DNA from: Amycolatopsis mediterranei
GTDB taxonomy: Bacteria > Actinomycetota > Actinomycetes > Mycobacteriales > Pseudonocardiaceae
Length of the DNA: 64,000 bases
Assembly (NCBI RefSeq): GCF_026017845.1
Contig: NZ_CP100416.1
Location: forward strand, 8,155,857-8,219,856
Reading direction: 5' to 3'
In this document: in pieces, positions 8,320-16,879 of the stretch
Layout: the number at the start of each line of letters is the position of its first letter
Numbering within the stretch: position 1 is the stretch's first letter
Made by a program: the position numbers and the translations under genes
The notes under the pieces: generated by a model
The model's database searches: none
Told to the model about the DNA's origin: nothing
Seen by the model: the letters and a program-made list of their open reading frames with translations, nothing else

Positions 8320-8507
8320 CGACACGAACCCGCCGCCTGATCGCGCTCACCGTCGCCGAGATCCGGCGCTTGTTCAACCTCGCCGACAAAGATGATCAAG
8401 CCATCGACCACGGCCTTCGCTGGTCTGCCTGGCGCCGCGAACACCAGGCAGACGCGCGAAGACACCACGTCAGACGACGCCTCCGACTGCAGATGCTAGA
8501 GATCTAG
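8277..8507 (+). other. A7 slippery run and -1 frame C-terminal extension of the transposase
   Basis: In the transposase frame the codons read GCA AAA AAA GAG, so the heptamer A AAA AAA sits in the X XXY YYZ phase needed for -1 slippage. After a -1 shift the frame is open for 75 codons and encodes the conserved IS701 tail, stopping at 8507. Either this is programmed frameshifting or one A has been gained or lost in this copy. Confidence 0.55.
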
Positions 8508-8517
8508 CCCTGTAGTA
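8500..8517 (-). repeat. IS701 right terminal inverted repeat
   Basis: 18 bases, perfect inverted copy of 7063-7080; followed by target duplication TATT. The transposase -1 frame stop lies inside it. Confidence 0.95.
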
Positions 8518-8661
8518 TATTGAGTCGTGGCGCTCTCCTTTCTGTCGTCCGAACGCGAGCTGCAAGAACGCGCGCCGAGGCGTGCCGCCACGCCGAGCCG
8601 GATCCGAGCTCGGCGAGCAGCTTCACCCGGCGACCGCCGGCGGGCCGTCTCCCAGGTCAGG

Positions 8662-9567
8662 TCATCGCGACTCCCGCATCCGGGCCTCGCCCTCGACCCG
8701 GAACAGGAACGACACCCAGCTGCGGAACGGCGCCCAGGCTTCCGCGATCTCCGCCAGCTCCGCGACGCCCGCGTCCGGGAGGTGGTACGCGTCGCGCATG
8801 ATCTCGTGGAGGCGGGTTTCGCTGCGGGGGAAGACGTCCGGGTGGCCGGCGCCGCGGATCAGGATCAGCTCCGCGCTGAACCGGCCGACGCCCGGCAGCA
8901 GTTGCAACCGCTTCAGCGCCTCCTCCGCCGGCATCGCCCGCAACGCCGCCGCGTCCAGCATTCCGTCGGCCGCCGCCTCGGCGATGGCTCGCAGGCGCGG
9001 GATCTTCGGGCCCGGCAGCCCCGGCTGATACTCCATCTTCGCCAGCGCGGCCGGCGCCGGGAACGCCCGCAGCCTGCTCCCGCCCACGTCGACCTCGGTG
9101 CCGTAGCGCTCGGTCAAGCGACGGCGCAGCCGGACCGCCTGCGTCATCCAGATCCGGTGGCTCAGCACGGCCCAGCACGCCGCCTCGTACGGCGACGCGA
9201 ACAAGACCGGACGCAGGCCCGGATGCAACCCCTGCAGCAGCGAAACCACCGGATCACGGGCGCCGGCCTCCGGGAACGCCGTGCCGTCGACGTCCAGCGA
9301 ACACATCCGCCGCGCCTGTGCCACCACGGCGTCGGTGTGCTCGGGCGGCCCGTGGACCTCCACCGTGACCTCGCCGGGCGATCTCTGCCGCAGCACCGCT
9401 CCCACCGGCGTCCATTCGCCGTCGAGCGCGAACGCCACCCGCAGCGCGCCCGGTTCGGAGTCCGGCTGGCCCGCCGGGGCGAAGCCGGTCAGGAAGCGAG
9501 CCGCCGCGGCCAGGTCGAACTCGCCCTGTACCGCGAGCTCGGCGCACGGTCGGGAAATCGTCGTCAT
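8662..9567 (-). CDS. AlkA-like DNA-3-methyladenine glycosylase
   Basis: A 301-residue HhH-GPD superfamily protein that would remove alkylated purines from DNA (base-excision repair). The N-terminal 110 residues match the AlkA beta domain. The helix-hairpin-helix is LLPGVGRFSAELILIRGAG near residue 230. The ATG at 9567 has GAGGAGGAG upstream. Oddity: AlkA has its catalytic Asp in the segment after the hairpin (DVFLPDD); here the matching piece reads DVFPRSETRL, with Ser/Glu in place of the Asp. Related actinobacterial proteins may share this, so activity could use Glu or be lost. Not part of an ada operon. Confidence 0.8.
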   Translation of the reverse strand: MTTISRPCAELAVQGEFDLAAAARFLTGFAPAGQPDSEPGALRVAFALDGEWTPVGAVLRQRSPGEVTVEVHGPPEHTDAVVAQARRMCSLDVDGTAFPEAGARDPVVSLLQGLHPGLRPVLFASPYEAACWAVLSHRIWMTQAVRLRRRLTERYGTEVDVGGSRLRAFPAPAALAKMEYQPGLPGPKIPRLRAIAEAAADGMLDAAALRAMPAEEALKRLQLLPGVGRFSAELILIRGAGHPDVFPRSETRLHEIMRDAYHLPDAGVAELAEIAEAWAPFRSWVSFLFRVEGEARMRESR

Positions 9568-9836
9568 CTCTCCTCCTCGGATCGGAACCTTGCCTGCGAC
9601 GTTAGGGAGGGGCACCGACAATTCCGGGCGTCGAACGCCTGATCCCGAATTTGTTCACTCGATCGAGTGGCAGGCAAGGCCCGGGATGGCTACCTCGACC
9701 TGCTGGGCGCGCCGACCCCGCTGCCTTGGTCCACAGTGGACGTCGTTTGCCGCGGCGAGCCGGCATCACGCAGATCGCCGCGGGCGAGCTCGGCAGAGCG
9801 CCGAGAATTGTCGGAGGTGGCGGTTAGCATCGCCCC

Positions 9837-11159
9837 ATGACCCACGCCGAACCCGTCCCGCCCGACGACAGCTACCTGCGTTCCCTGGTCGAGGCCACCG
9901 CCGACGCCGTCGCGGCCGCCGAACCGCTGTCCTCGCCACACACCGGCGCGGACGAGGCGACGCGAGCCGAAGTGACCGCCGCGGTCGAGCGCAGCTCACC
10001 CGATCTGGTGGCGTTGAGCCAAGATCTGCACGCCCATCCCGAGGAGGGGTTCGCCGAACACCGGTCCGTCGGGGCCCTGGCCGAGCTCCTGCACCGGCAC
10101 GGCCACGAAGCCACGATCGGCGTCGGCGGGCTCGACACCGCGCTGCGCGTCAGCACACCACCACGAGATGGGCCGCACATCGCCGTTCTCGCCGAGTACG
10201 ACGCGCTGCCCGGGCTCGGCCACGCCTGCGGCCACAACGTCATCTGCACCACCGCCGCGGGCGGCTTCCTCGGCGCCGCGACCGTCGCCGAGCGGCTCGG
10301 CGGCCGCGTCAGCCTGATCGGCACACCTGCCGAGGAAGGCGGAGGCGGCAAGGAGATCCTCGCCCGCGCCGGCGTGTTCGACGACGTCGACGCGGTGATC
10401 ATGCTGCATCCGTTCAGCCACGACATCGCGCTGCACCCGTTCCTCGGCCGCCGTCAGCTGGAGATGGTCTTCCACGGCGTCGGCGCGCACGCGAGCGCCC
10501 AGCCGTTCATGGGCCGCAACGCGCTGGACGCCGCCGTCGCCGCGTACCAAGGCGTCTCGGCACTGCGCCAGCAGCTTCCGCAGAGCGACCGCGTCCACGG
10601 GGTGTTCACCGACGGCGGCGCCCGGCCCAACGTCATCCCGGCCCGCGCCGCGCTGCTGTTCTACCTCCGGTCCCAAAGCCCGGAGACCCTGCGCGACCTG
10701 GCCGCCCGCATGACGTCGATCGCCGAAGGCGCCGCGGCGATGACCGGCTGCGGCGTCGAGCTCATCTGGGATGCCCAGGCCGCCTACCTGCCGATCCGGT
10801 TCAACACCGCGCTCGCCGGGCGCTGGTCGGCCAACCAGGTGATCACCGGACGCAAGCCGCTCCCGCCGGGCATCGTGCCGGAGTCGCTCACGGGCTCCAC
10901 GGACCTGGGCAACCTCTCCTATCGCGTCCCCGCGCTGCACCCCATGCTGGCCATCTCGCGGCCGACAGTTGCGTTGCACACCAAGGAATTCGCGGCTGCG
11001 GCGAGCTCGGAGACGGGCGACGCGGGTGTCCGCGACGGCGCGCTCGGCCTGGCTCTGACCGCCGCCGACTACCTGGGCGACGCCGAGCTGCGGCAGGCGG
11101 TGCACGACGAGTTCGAGGCGGCGGGAGGTGCCCTGGACGTCCCGACGTTCTTCGCCTGA
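9837..11159 (+). CDS. M20-family amidohydrolase/peptidase (AbgB/aminoacylase-like)
   Basis: A 440-residue cytosolic metal-dependent amidohydrolase of the M20D type, expected to cleave N-acyl amino acids or similar amides. Seen are LHAHPEEGFAEH, LAEYDALPGLGHACGHN (metal-binding Asp/His cluster with the M20D GHACGHN signature, about residue 120) and GTPAEEGGGGKEIL (catalytic Glu pair). The dimerisation domain follows (HGVGAHASAQPFMGRNALDA). ATG start at 9837. Single transcription unit; substrate not deducible. Confidence 0.87.
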   Translation: MTHAEPVPPDDSYLRSLVEATADAVAAAEPLSSPHTGADEATRAEVTAAVERSSPDLVALSQDLHAHPEEGFAEHRSVGALAELLHRHGHEATIGVGGLDTALRVSTPPRDGPHIAVLAEYDALPGLGHACGHNVICTTAAGGFLGAATVAERLGGRVSLIGTPAEEGGGGKEILARAGVFDDVDAVIMLHPFSHDIALHPFLGRRQLEMVFHGVGAHASAQPFMGRNALDAAVAAYQGVSALRQQLPQSDRVHGVFTDGGARPNVIPARAALLFYLRSQSPETLRDLAARMTSIAEGAAAMTGCGVELIWDAQAAYLPIRFNTALAGRWSANQVITGRKPLPPGIVPESLTGSTDLGNLSYRVPALHPMLAISRPTVALHTKEFAAAASSETGDAGVRDGALGLALTAADYLGDAELRQAVHDEFEAAGGALDVPTFFA

Positions 11160-11160
11160 G

Positions 11161-11220
11161 GCCTGAGGATTTCCTGAGTTTTCTCAGCTGATTCTTCTCA
11201 GCAAAGCCTGAGGTATTTCC
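11161..11220 (+). repeat. Direct and inverted CCTGAGG/CTCAG repeats upstream of the HtrA-like gene
   Basis: GCCTGAGGATTTCC (11161-11174) recurs as GCCTGAGGTATTTCC (11206-11220). Between them lie CCTGAG and two CTCAG motifs in inverted orientation. The block fills the 98-base gap before the protease gene and is a candidate regulator-binding region; no known box is recognised. Confidence 0.4.
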
Positions 11221-11257
11221 ACAGGTTGCTCACAAGCGCGGGCGCGAATCTGGGGAC

Positions 11258-12277
11258 ATGACCGAGAACGAGAGTCGGCCCGGCCCCGCCTCAACCGGTG
11301 GGCACCAGCCGCACCAGAGCACTCAGCAGTACGGGCCGTACGCGCAGTACGGCCACCAGCAGCAGGCCGCGCCGAATCCGCTCTTCACCCCGCAGCAGCC
11401 GGACGCCCAGGCGCCCACGGCGCTGAAGACCAAGCCGCGCAAGGGCGGCCGGGTCGCGATGATCGTCAGCGCGACCGCGCTCGGCGCCGCGCTGGTCGGC
11501 GGCGTCGGCGGCGCGGCGATCGTCGGCCTCACGACGACTTCGGCCGACGGCGCGACGACGTCGATCAGCACGCCGGCCGCGAACGGGCAGACGGTCGCGA
11601 ACTCGACCTCCGGCGACGTCAGCGCCGTCGCGGCGAAGGTCACGCCGAGCGTCGTCCAGATCAACGTCACGACCGGCCAGGGCGAGGCCATCGGCTCGGG
11701 CGTCATCCTCACTTCGGACGGCCGCATCCTGACGAACGCGCACGTCGTCGACGGCGCCCAGAACGTCGTCATCACCACGTCCGACGGCAAGAAGTACCAG
11801 GCCAGCGTGGTCGGTGCGGACACCAAGGCGGACATCGCCGTGGTCCAGGCGAAGAACGCCAGTGGTCTCACCGCGGCGAGCCTGGGTGACTCGAGCAAGC
11901 TCGCCGTCGGCCAGGAAGTGGTGGCGATCGGCTCGCCGGGCGGCCTGCAGAACACCGTCACCACCGGCATCGTCAGCGCGCTGAACCGGAACCTGTCCGA
12001 CATCGGGCAGGGCGAGCAGCAGCGCTCGCCGTTCAGCCGCACGTCGAACCAGAGCAGCGACTCGCCCAGCTACACCGCGATCCAGACCGACGCCGCGATC
12101 AACCAGGGCAACTCCGGCGGCGCGCTGGTCGACGCCCAAGGCAACGTGATCGGCATCAACTCGGCGCTGTACAGCCCTTCGGCCTCGGCCAACGGCTCGG
12201 CGGGCAGCGTCGGCATCGGCTTCGCCATCCCGATCAACGACGCCAAGAAGATCGTCGACCAGATCGTGAGCAACTAG
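11258..12277 (+). CDS. HtrA-like trypsin-family serine protease, membrane anchored, no PDZ
   Basis: 339 residues: a Gln/Pro-rich cytosolic N terminus (1-65), one transmembrane helix (about 68-92, AMIVSATALGAALVGGVGG), then an extracytoplasmic S1C protease domain. Catalytic triad positions are His in LTNAHVVDG, Asp in TKADIAVVQA and Ser in NQGNSGGALVD. The family degrades misfolded envelope proteins. Unlike DegP/HtrA1 the protein ends right after the protease fold (IPINDAKKIVDQIVSN) and lacks any PDZ domain, which should alter substrate selection. ATG start at 11258. Followed by a strong bidirectional terminator. Confidence 0.9.
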   Translation: MTENESRPGPASTGGHQPHQSTQQYGPYAQYGHQQQAAPNPLFTPQQPDAQAPTALKTKPRKGGRVAMIVSATALGAALVGGVGGAAIVGLTTTSADGATTSISTPAANGQTVANSTSGDVSAVAAKVTPSVVQINVTTGQGEAIGSGVILTSDGRILTNAHVVDGAQNVVITTSDGKKYQASVVGADTKADIAVVQAKNASGLTAASLGDSSKLAVGQEVVAIGSPGGLQNTVTTGIVSALNRNLSDIGQGEQQRSPFSRTSNQSSDSPSYTAIQTDAAINQGNSGGALVDAQGNVIGINSALYSPSASANGSAGSVGIGFAIPINDAKKIVDQIVSN

Positions 12278-12341
12278 GACGCGGACGGGCCGTGGTCGGG
12301 GCGGTCCGTCCCCCCGCTTCGGGGAGCGGGAGATCACCGCG

Positions 12342-12384
12342 AAGGCCGTTTCGAGAGTCAATCGGGGGCTCTCGAAACGGCCTT
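12342..12384. terminator. Bidirectional intrinsic terminator
   Basis: 16-bp perfect stem (AAGGCCGTTTCGAGAG / CTCTCGAAACGGCCTT) with an 11-base loop, AA/TT ends on both sides, between the convergent genes at 11258-12277 and 12393-12767. Confidence 0.85.
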
Positions 12385-12392
12385 TGTGCTGC

Positions 12393-12767
12393 TCAGAGCG
12401 TATAGCTGAGGGTCAGGTGGTGGTCTTCCCCGTCGATCTCGATGTTCGCCGTCCCGGAGATCCCGGTCAGCTCGCCCGCCCCGGAGCCGGTGAGGATCTT
12501 CAGGGTCATCCCGGACTCGTCGGCCGTGTGGTGCAGGACGAAGCTGCCCTTGCGGCCGTCGACCGAGACCTCGAGCCGCTCGAAACCGACGTACGCGCGT
12601 GACGTCGCGTTGGTCGCCGTCAGGAGTTCGACCTTGCTGGTCCCCTCGACCGCCCCGGTGAACGTCTTGGCGATCGCCACCCGGGCGAGCTCGTTGCCTC
12701 CGAACTCGTCGGTCGCCTGCGGCTCCCACTGGTCGACGGTGAACGACGCGGTGGCGGTGCTGGTCAT
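12393..12767 (-). CDS. DUF3224 family protein
   Basis: A 124-residue protein with the DUF3224 beta-barrel-like pattern: TATASFTVDQWEP at the start, FTGAVEGTSKVELLTA, GSFVLHHTADESG, and GSGAGELTGISGTANIEID at the end. The family is common in actinomycetes, allene-oxide-cyclase-barrel-like, and its function is unknown. ATG start at 12767 with GAGGGAAC upstream. No signal peptide. Monocistronic. Confidence 0.85.
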   Translation of the reverse strand: MTSTATASFTVDQWEPQATDEFGGNELARVAIAKTFTGAVEGTSKVELLTATNATSRAYVGFERLEVSVDGRKGSFVLHHTADESGMTLKILTGSGAGELTGISGTANIEIDGEDHHLTLSYTL

Positions 12768-12836
12768 GGCTGGTTCCCTCTCTTCGGTGTGGCACCACCT
12801 TGGCAGCGAAACCTGACAGGGAACGTCAGGTATTCG

Positions 12837-14363
12837 TCAGCGCCTCCGGTTGCCGAACAGCCCGCGCGTGATCTCCCGGCCCAGCGCGCTCGCCGCGGAC
12901 CGCATGAACGACTTCACGGCCGGGTTCTTCATGGCGGACGCGAGCAGCCCCGGCTCGTCCTTCTCGGGCGACGGCGCCGGCGCCTCGGGAGCAGCTTCGG
13001 GAGCGGGAGCGGCGGCGACCTTCGCGGCCAGCTTTTCGTAAGCCGACTCCCGGTCGATCGTCTCGGCGTACTTCGCGTGCAGGTCGGACGACGTGACGGC
13101 CGCGGCGACGGCTTCGTCGCCGATCGAGCCCATCTTCGACCGGGGCGCTCGCAGCCGCGTCCACGCCACCGGAGTCGGCGCACCCCGTTCCGACAGCACC
13201 GTGACGACGGCCTCGCCGATGCCCAGCGACGTCAACGCCGTGTCGAGCTCGTAGAACTTCGTCTTCGGGTACGTCTTCACCGTCTTGGCCAGCGCCGCCT
13301 GGTCATCCGGGGTGAACGCCCGCAGCGCGTGCTGGATCCGCGCGCCGAGCTGCGAGAGCACGGCGTTCGGGACGTCCGTGGGCAGCTGCGTGCAGAGGAA
13401 CACGCCGACGCCCTTCGACCGGATCAGCTTCACGGTCTGCTCGATGCGATCGAGGAACGCCTTCGACGCGTCGGCGAACAGCAGGTGGGCTTCGTCGAAG
13501 AAGAAGACGAGCTTCGGCTGGTCGAGATCGCCCTCCTCGGGCAGCTCCTCGAACAGCTCGGCCAGCAGCCACATCAGGAACGTCGAGAACAACGCGGGCT
13601 TCGCCTGGAGGTTGTCGAGTTCGAGCAGCGTCACGACACCCTTCCCGCCGGTCTGGCGCATGAGGTCGTGCACGTCCAGCTCGGGCTCGCCGAAGAAGTC
13701 CTCGCCACCCTGCGCTTCGAGGTTGGACAGCGCACGCAGGATCACCCCGGCCGTCGCGGCCGAGACCCCGCCGATGCCCTTGAGGTCCTCCTTGCCCTCG
13801 TCGCTGGTCAGGTGCGTGATCACCGACCGAAGGTCCTTCGTGTCCAGCAGGGCCAGGCCGCGCTGGTCGGCCCAGTGGAAGATCAGCCCGAGCGTCGATT
13901 CCTGCGTCTCGTTCAGCCCGAGCACCTTCGCCAGCAGCACCGGCCCGAAGCTGGTGATCGTCGCCCGGATCGGCGACCCCTTGCCGCCGGTGCCCAGCGA
14001 CAGGAACTGCACCGGGAACGCCGTGCCGGCCCAGTCGTCACCCAGCTCCTGCGAGCGCTTCGCGACCTTGTCGTTCGCCTCGCCCGCCGCGGCCAGCCCG
14101 GACAGATCGCCCTTCACGTCCGCGAGCACCACTGGCACGCCGGCCGCCGACAGCTGCTCCGCGATCAGCTGCAACGTCTTGGTCTTGCCCGTGCCGGTCG
14201 CGCCGGCGACCAGCCCGTGCCGGTTCAACGTCGCCAACGGCAGGCGCACCGCCGCCGCCGCGTCCACCTGCCCGTCGATCACCACCGCACCCAGCTCCAG
14301 CGCGGCGCCCTCACTCGCATAACCAGCGGCGATCTCACTCGCCGGCGACTCCTGCTCGGCCAC
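12837..14363 (-). CDS. HerA/DUF853-type ATPase (YjgR-like)
   Basis: A 508-residue P-loop ATPase of the HerA-FtsK class, annotated as helicase HerA-like/DUF853; role in cells unproven. Walker A is GATGTGKTK near residue 55 and Walker B is LVFFFDEAHLLF near 270. The C-terminal arm is Ala/Pro-rich, followed by a basic tail (REITRGLFGNRRR). GTG 14363 with GAGGAGCGG upstream is preferred to the longer frame start at 14396. There is no NurA neighbour, so the archaeal end-resection role should not be assumed. Confidence 0.85.
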   Translation of the reverse strand: MAEQESPASEIAAGYASEGAALELGAVVIDGQVDAAAAVRLPLATLNRHGLVAGATGTGKTKTLQLIAEQLSAAGVPVVLADVKGDLSGLAAAGEANDKVAKRSQELGDDWAGTAFPVQFLSLGTGGKGSPIRATITSFGPVLLAKVLGLNETQESTLGLIFHWADQRGLALLDTKDLRSVITHLTSDEGKEDLKGIGGVSAATAGVILRALSNLEAQGGEDFFGEPELDVHDLMRQTGGKGVVTLLELDNLQAKPALFSTFLMWLLAELFEELPEEGDLDQPKLVFFFDEAHLLFADASKAFLDRIEQTVKLIRSKGVGVFLCTQLPTDVPNAVLSQLGARIQHALRAFTPDDQAALAKTVKTYPKTKFYELDTALTSLGIGEAVVTVLSERGAPTPVAWTRLRAPRSKMGSIGDEAVAAAVTSSDLHAKYAETIDRESAYEKLAAKVAAAPAPEAAPEAPAPSPEKDEPGLLASAMKNPAVKSFMRSAASALGREITRGLFGNRRR

Positions 14364-14476
14364 TGCCCGCTCCTCGATCTGTGTCCTGCACCACACCGAA
14401 CCCGGCTTGGCGAGCGTAACGCGCCGTACGCGCAGGTAACGCCCTTCCTATCCCCGTGTCGGGTTAGGGTCACGAG

Positions 14477-15085
14477 GTGACCGACCGCCTAGTCTGGATC
14501 GACTGCGAAATGACGGGGCTCGACCTCGGCAAAGAAGCGTTGATCGAAATCGCCGCCCTCGTCACCGACGCAGAACTGAACGTGCTCGGCGACGGAGTCG
14601 ACATCGTCATCCACGCCGACGAGGAAAAACTCGCCGGGATGCCCGAAATCGTCCGCGAGATGCACGCCCACTCCGGCCTCACCGAAGAAGTCCGCCGCTC
14701 CACGGTGACCCTCGAAGAAGCCGAACGCCGCGTCCTCGACTACATCCGCGAGCACGTCCCCGAACCGGGCACCGCGCCCCTCGCCGGCAACTCCATCGCC
14801 ACCGACCGCGGCTTCATCGCCCGCGACATGCCGGCCCTCGACGCCCACCTGCACTACCGCATGGTCGACGTCTCCTCCGTCAAGGAACTCGTCCGCCGCT
14901 GGTACCCGCGCATCTACTACGCCAAGCCCGAGAAGGGCCTCGCCCACCGCGCCCTCGCCGACATCCGCGAATCCATCGGCGAACTCGACTACTACCGGCG
15001 CGTCGCCTTCGTCCCCCAACCCGGCCCCACCAGCGAAGAAGCCAAGGCCGCCGCCGCTGAAGTGCAGGAACAGCACCAAAGGTGA
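14477..15085 (+). CDS. orn: Oligoribonuclease
   Basis: A 202-residue DEDDh 3'-5' exonuclease that degrades RNA dinucleotides such as pGpG and finishes mRNA turnover. Conserved blocks are LVWIDCEMTGLDLGKEALIE (Exo I with Asp/Glu), GNSIATDRGFIARDMP (Exo II) and GLAHRALADIRESIGELDYY (Exo III with His/Asp). Slightly longer than the E. coli enzyme (181) because of an Ala/Glu-rich tail. GTG start at 14477. tRNA-His follows 76 bases downstream on the same strand, an arrangement common in actinomycetes. Confidence 0.95.
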   Translation: MTDRLVWIDCEMTGLDLGKEALIEIAALVTDAELNVLGDGVDIVIHADEEKLAGMPEIVREMHAHSGLTEEVRRSTVTLEEAERRVLDYIREHVPEPGTAPLAGNSIATDRGFIARDMPALDAHLHYRMVDVSSVKELVRRWYPRIYYAKPEKGLAHRALADIRESIGELDYYRRVAFVPQPGPTSEEAKAAAAEVQEQHQR

Positions 15086-15161
15086 CCCCCTGAAAAGCGG
15101 TCGAGGGCACCCGCTACGATTACTGCCAGCGAGGTGATCGCAAGCGGATCCCCTCGGCGAT

Positions 15162-15238
15162 GGTGGGCGTAGCTCAGCTGGTAGAGCACCTGGTTGTGGT
15201 CCAGGAGGTCGCGGGTTCGAAACCCGTCGCTCACCCCA
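15162..15238 (+). tRNA. tRNA-His (anticodon GTG)
   Basis: A complete cloverleaf with the extra 5' G typical of tRNA-His (G-1 at 15162 opposite C73). The 7-bp acceptor is GTGGGCG/CGCTCAC, the anticodon loop TTGTGGT has GTG at 15196-15198, the T loop is TTCGAAA, and CCA is encoded at 15236-15238. Confidence 0.95.
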
Positions 15239-15272
15239 TCACCCTGGTTTGGTCGGGCCCTGGCGGGCCCTC

Positions 15273-15295
15273 CCCCAAACTGGGGTTTCGCCTTT
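15273..15295 (+). terminator. Probable terminator after tRNA-His
   Basis: CCCC-AAACT-GGGG hairpin followed by TTT and, five bases on, a run of T (cgccttttt). Confidence 0.45.
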
Positions 15296-15298
15296 TTG

Positions 15299-15352
15299 TG
15301 GGGGTCGAACCCCCACACCCCCGCCGGGGGCGCGCCCCCGGACCCCCATCCG
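15299..15352. repeat. GC palindrome cluster behind tRNA-His
   Basis: GGGGGTCGAACCCCC (palindromic, 15299-15313) is followed by CCGGGGGCGCGCCCCCGG (15324-15341), a second near-perfect palindrome. Such paired G5/C5 palindromes look like a dispersed intergenic repeat. No gene is seen between 15239 and 15472. Confidence 0.45.
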
Positions 15353-15472
15353 TGTGGTTGCTTTGCGCTGCCGGGGGCGGGTTGGGAGGTTGGGGGTTGG
15401 GCCGTTCGTGGTAACGCTCACGACTGGATGGCTCAGCGTGCGGGGTTGCCGGTGGGGATGCACCGTTGAGGT

Positions 15473-16879
15473 GTGGAACGTTCAGGTGGGAAGGTCAGGG
15501 GTCGGAAGAAGCAGCTTCGGTATGAGGACATCACCGTTGTTGATCAGTCTCTGCTGAAGCGAGCTGTGGGGGCTGCTGCCCTGGGCAATGCCATGGAGTG
15601 GTTCGACTTCGGGGTCTATGCCTACATTGCCGACACCATTGCCGAGGTGTTCTTTCCCCCGACCGTGTCTCCTGGGGTTCGGCTGATCGGGACCTTTGGG
15701 GCCTTCACCGCCGCCTTCCTCATGCGACCTCTCGGCGGGCTGGTGTTCGGGCCGCTCGGGGATCGGATCGGGCGGCAGAAGGTGCTCGCCGTCACCATGA
15801 TCATGATGGCCATCGGGACGCTCTGTATCGGGTTGATTCCGTCGTACAGCTCCATCGGGGTCTGGTCGCCCATTCTGCTTGTCGTCGCGCGGATGGTTCA
15901 GGGCTTCTCCACCGGTGGGGAGTACGGGGGCGCCACCACCTTCATCGCCGAGTACTCGCCCGACAAGCGGCGGGGGTTCATGGGGTCGTGGCTCGAGTTC
16001 GGGACGTTGTCCGGGTATGTGCTGGGAGCGTCCGTCGTCACCGGGATGAAGGCGTGGGTACCGCACGAGACGTTGCTCGACTGGGGCTGGCGCGTTCCGT
16101 TCCTGGTCGCCGGGCCGCTCGGGATCATCGGGCTCTACATGCGGCTCAAGCTGGAGGAGACGCCCGCTTTCCAGAAGCACGCCGAGGAGGCCGAGAAGCG
16201 GGGGAAGTCCGGGGAACCGTTCTGGAAGATGTTCACCGAGTACTGGCCCGCGCTGCTGGTGTGCGTCGGCCTGGTGCTCGTCTTCAACGTCACCGACTAC
16301 ATGCTGCTGTCGTACATGCCGACGTACCTGTCCGAGCAGCTGCACCTCGACGCCACCCACGGGCTGCTGCTGATCATCGTCGTCATGGTCGTGATGATGC
16401 TCATCATCATGGTCGGCGGGCGGATCACCGACCACGTCGGCCGCAAGCCCGTGATGATGGCCGGTTGCCTCGGGTTCCTCGTGCTGTCCTGGCCGCTGAT
16501 GCTGCTCGTGCACGACGGCGGCCTCCTCCTCACCTTCCTCGGGCTGATGGGGCTCGGCCTGCTGCTGCTCTGCTTCGAGGTGTCGATGCCCGCGGCGCTG
16601 CCCGCGCTCTTCCCGACGGCCATCCGGTACGGAGCGCTGTCCATCGCGTTCAACATCTCGGTGTCGCTCTTCGGCGGCACGACCCCGCTGGTGATGCAGT
16701 CGCTGATCTCCGCCACCGGCCACGACTTCTGGCCGGCCTGGTACCTGATGGCGGCGGGCGCGATCGGCGCCGTCGCGGTGTACTTCAGCCGCGAGACGGC
16801 GAACAAGCCGCTGTGGGGTTCGGGTCCCGCGGTGTCGACCGAGGCCGAGGCACGCGAGCTGGTCCGCGACTCGGGCTAG
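15473..16879 (+). CDS. MFS transporter, metabolite:H+ symporter (ProP-like)
   Basis: A 468-residue, 12-span major-facilitator protein of the ProP/MHS type, importing a compatible solute, organic acid or similar with H+. N-terminal signature ALGNAMEWFDFGVYAYIA, loop 2-3 motif GPLGDRIGRQKVL, GFSTGGEYGGATTFIAEYSP in span 4-5, and a long central loop ending before WPALLVCVGLVLVF. The N-terminal 20 residues are basic. GTG start at 15473. Its stop shares four bases (CTAG, 16876-16879) with the stop of the convergent transpeptidase. Substrate not deducible. Confidence 0.88.
   Translation: MERSGGKVRGRKKQLRYEDITVVDQSLLKRAVGAAALGNAMEWFDFGVYAYIADTIAEVFFPPTVSPGVRLIGTFGAFTAAFLMRPLGGLVFGPLGDRIGRQKVLAVTMIMMAIGTLCIGLIPSYSSIGVWSPILLVVARMVQGFSTGGEYGGATTFIAEYSPDKRRGFMGSWLEFGTLSGYVLGASVVTGMKAWVPHETLLDWGWRVPFLVAGPLGIIGLYMRLKLEETPAFQKHAEEAEKRGKSGEPFWKMFTEYWPALLVCVGLVLVFNVTDYMLLSYMPTYLSEQLHLDATHGLLLIIVVMVVMMLIIMVGGRITDHVGRKPVMMAGCLGFLVLSWPLMLLVHDGGLLLTFLGLMGLGLLLLCFEVSMPAALPALFPTAIRYGALSIAFNISVSLFGGTTPLVMQSLISATGHDFWPAWYLMAAGAIGAVAVYFSRETANKPLWGSGPAVSTEAEARELVRDSG

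Larger units (their letters stand above)
7063..8517 (+). mobile_element. IS701-family insertion sequence, complete with target duplication
   Basis: The element is 1455 bp with perfect 18-bp terminal inverted repeats (TACTACAGGGCTAGATCT at 7063-7080, its reverse complement at 8500-8517). It is flanked by a 4-bp direct repeat TATT (7059-7062 and 8518-8521), the target-site length known for IS701. It carries one transposase gene (7084) that reads towards the right end. The exact ends and duplication show a recent, intact insertion. Its GC content is visibly lower than the neighbours, which fits horizontal acquisition. Confidence 0.95.

Noticed and set aside
15299..15352. Possible CRISPR-like or riboswitch structure behind tRNA-His
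   Set aside because: Only two adjacent GC palindromes, no spacer periodicity and no conserved aptamer core.
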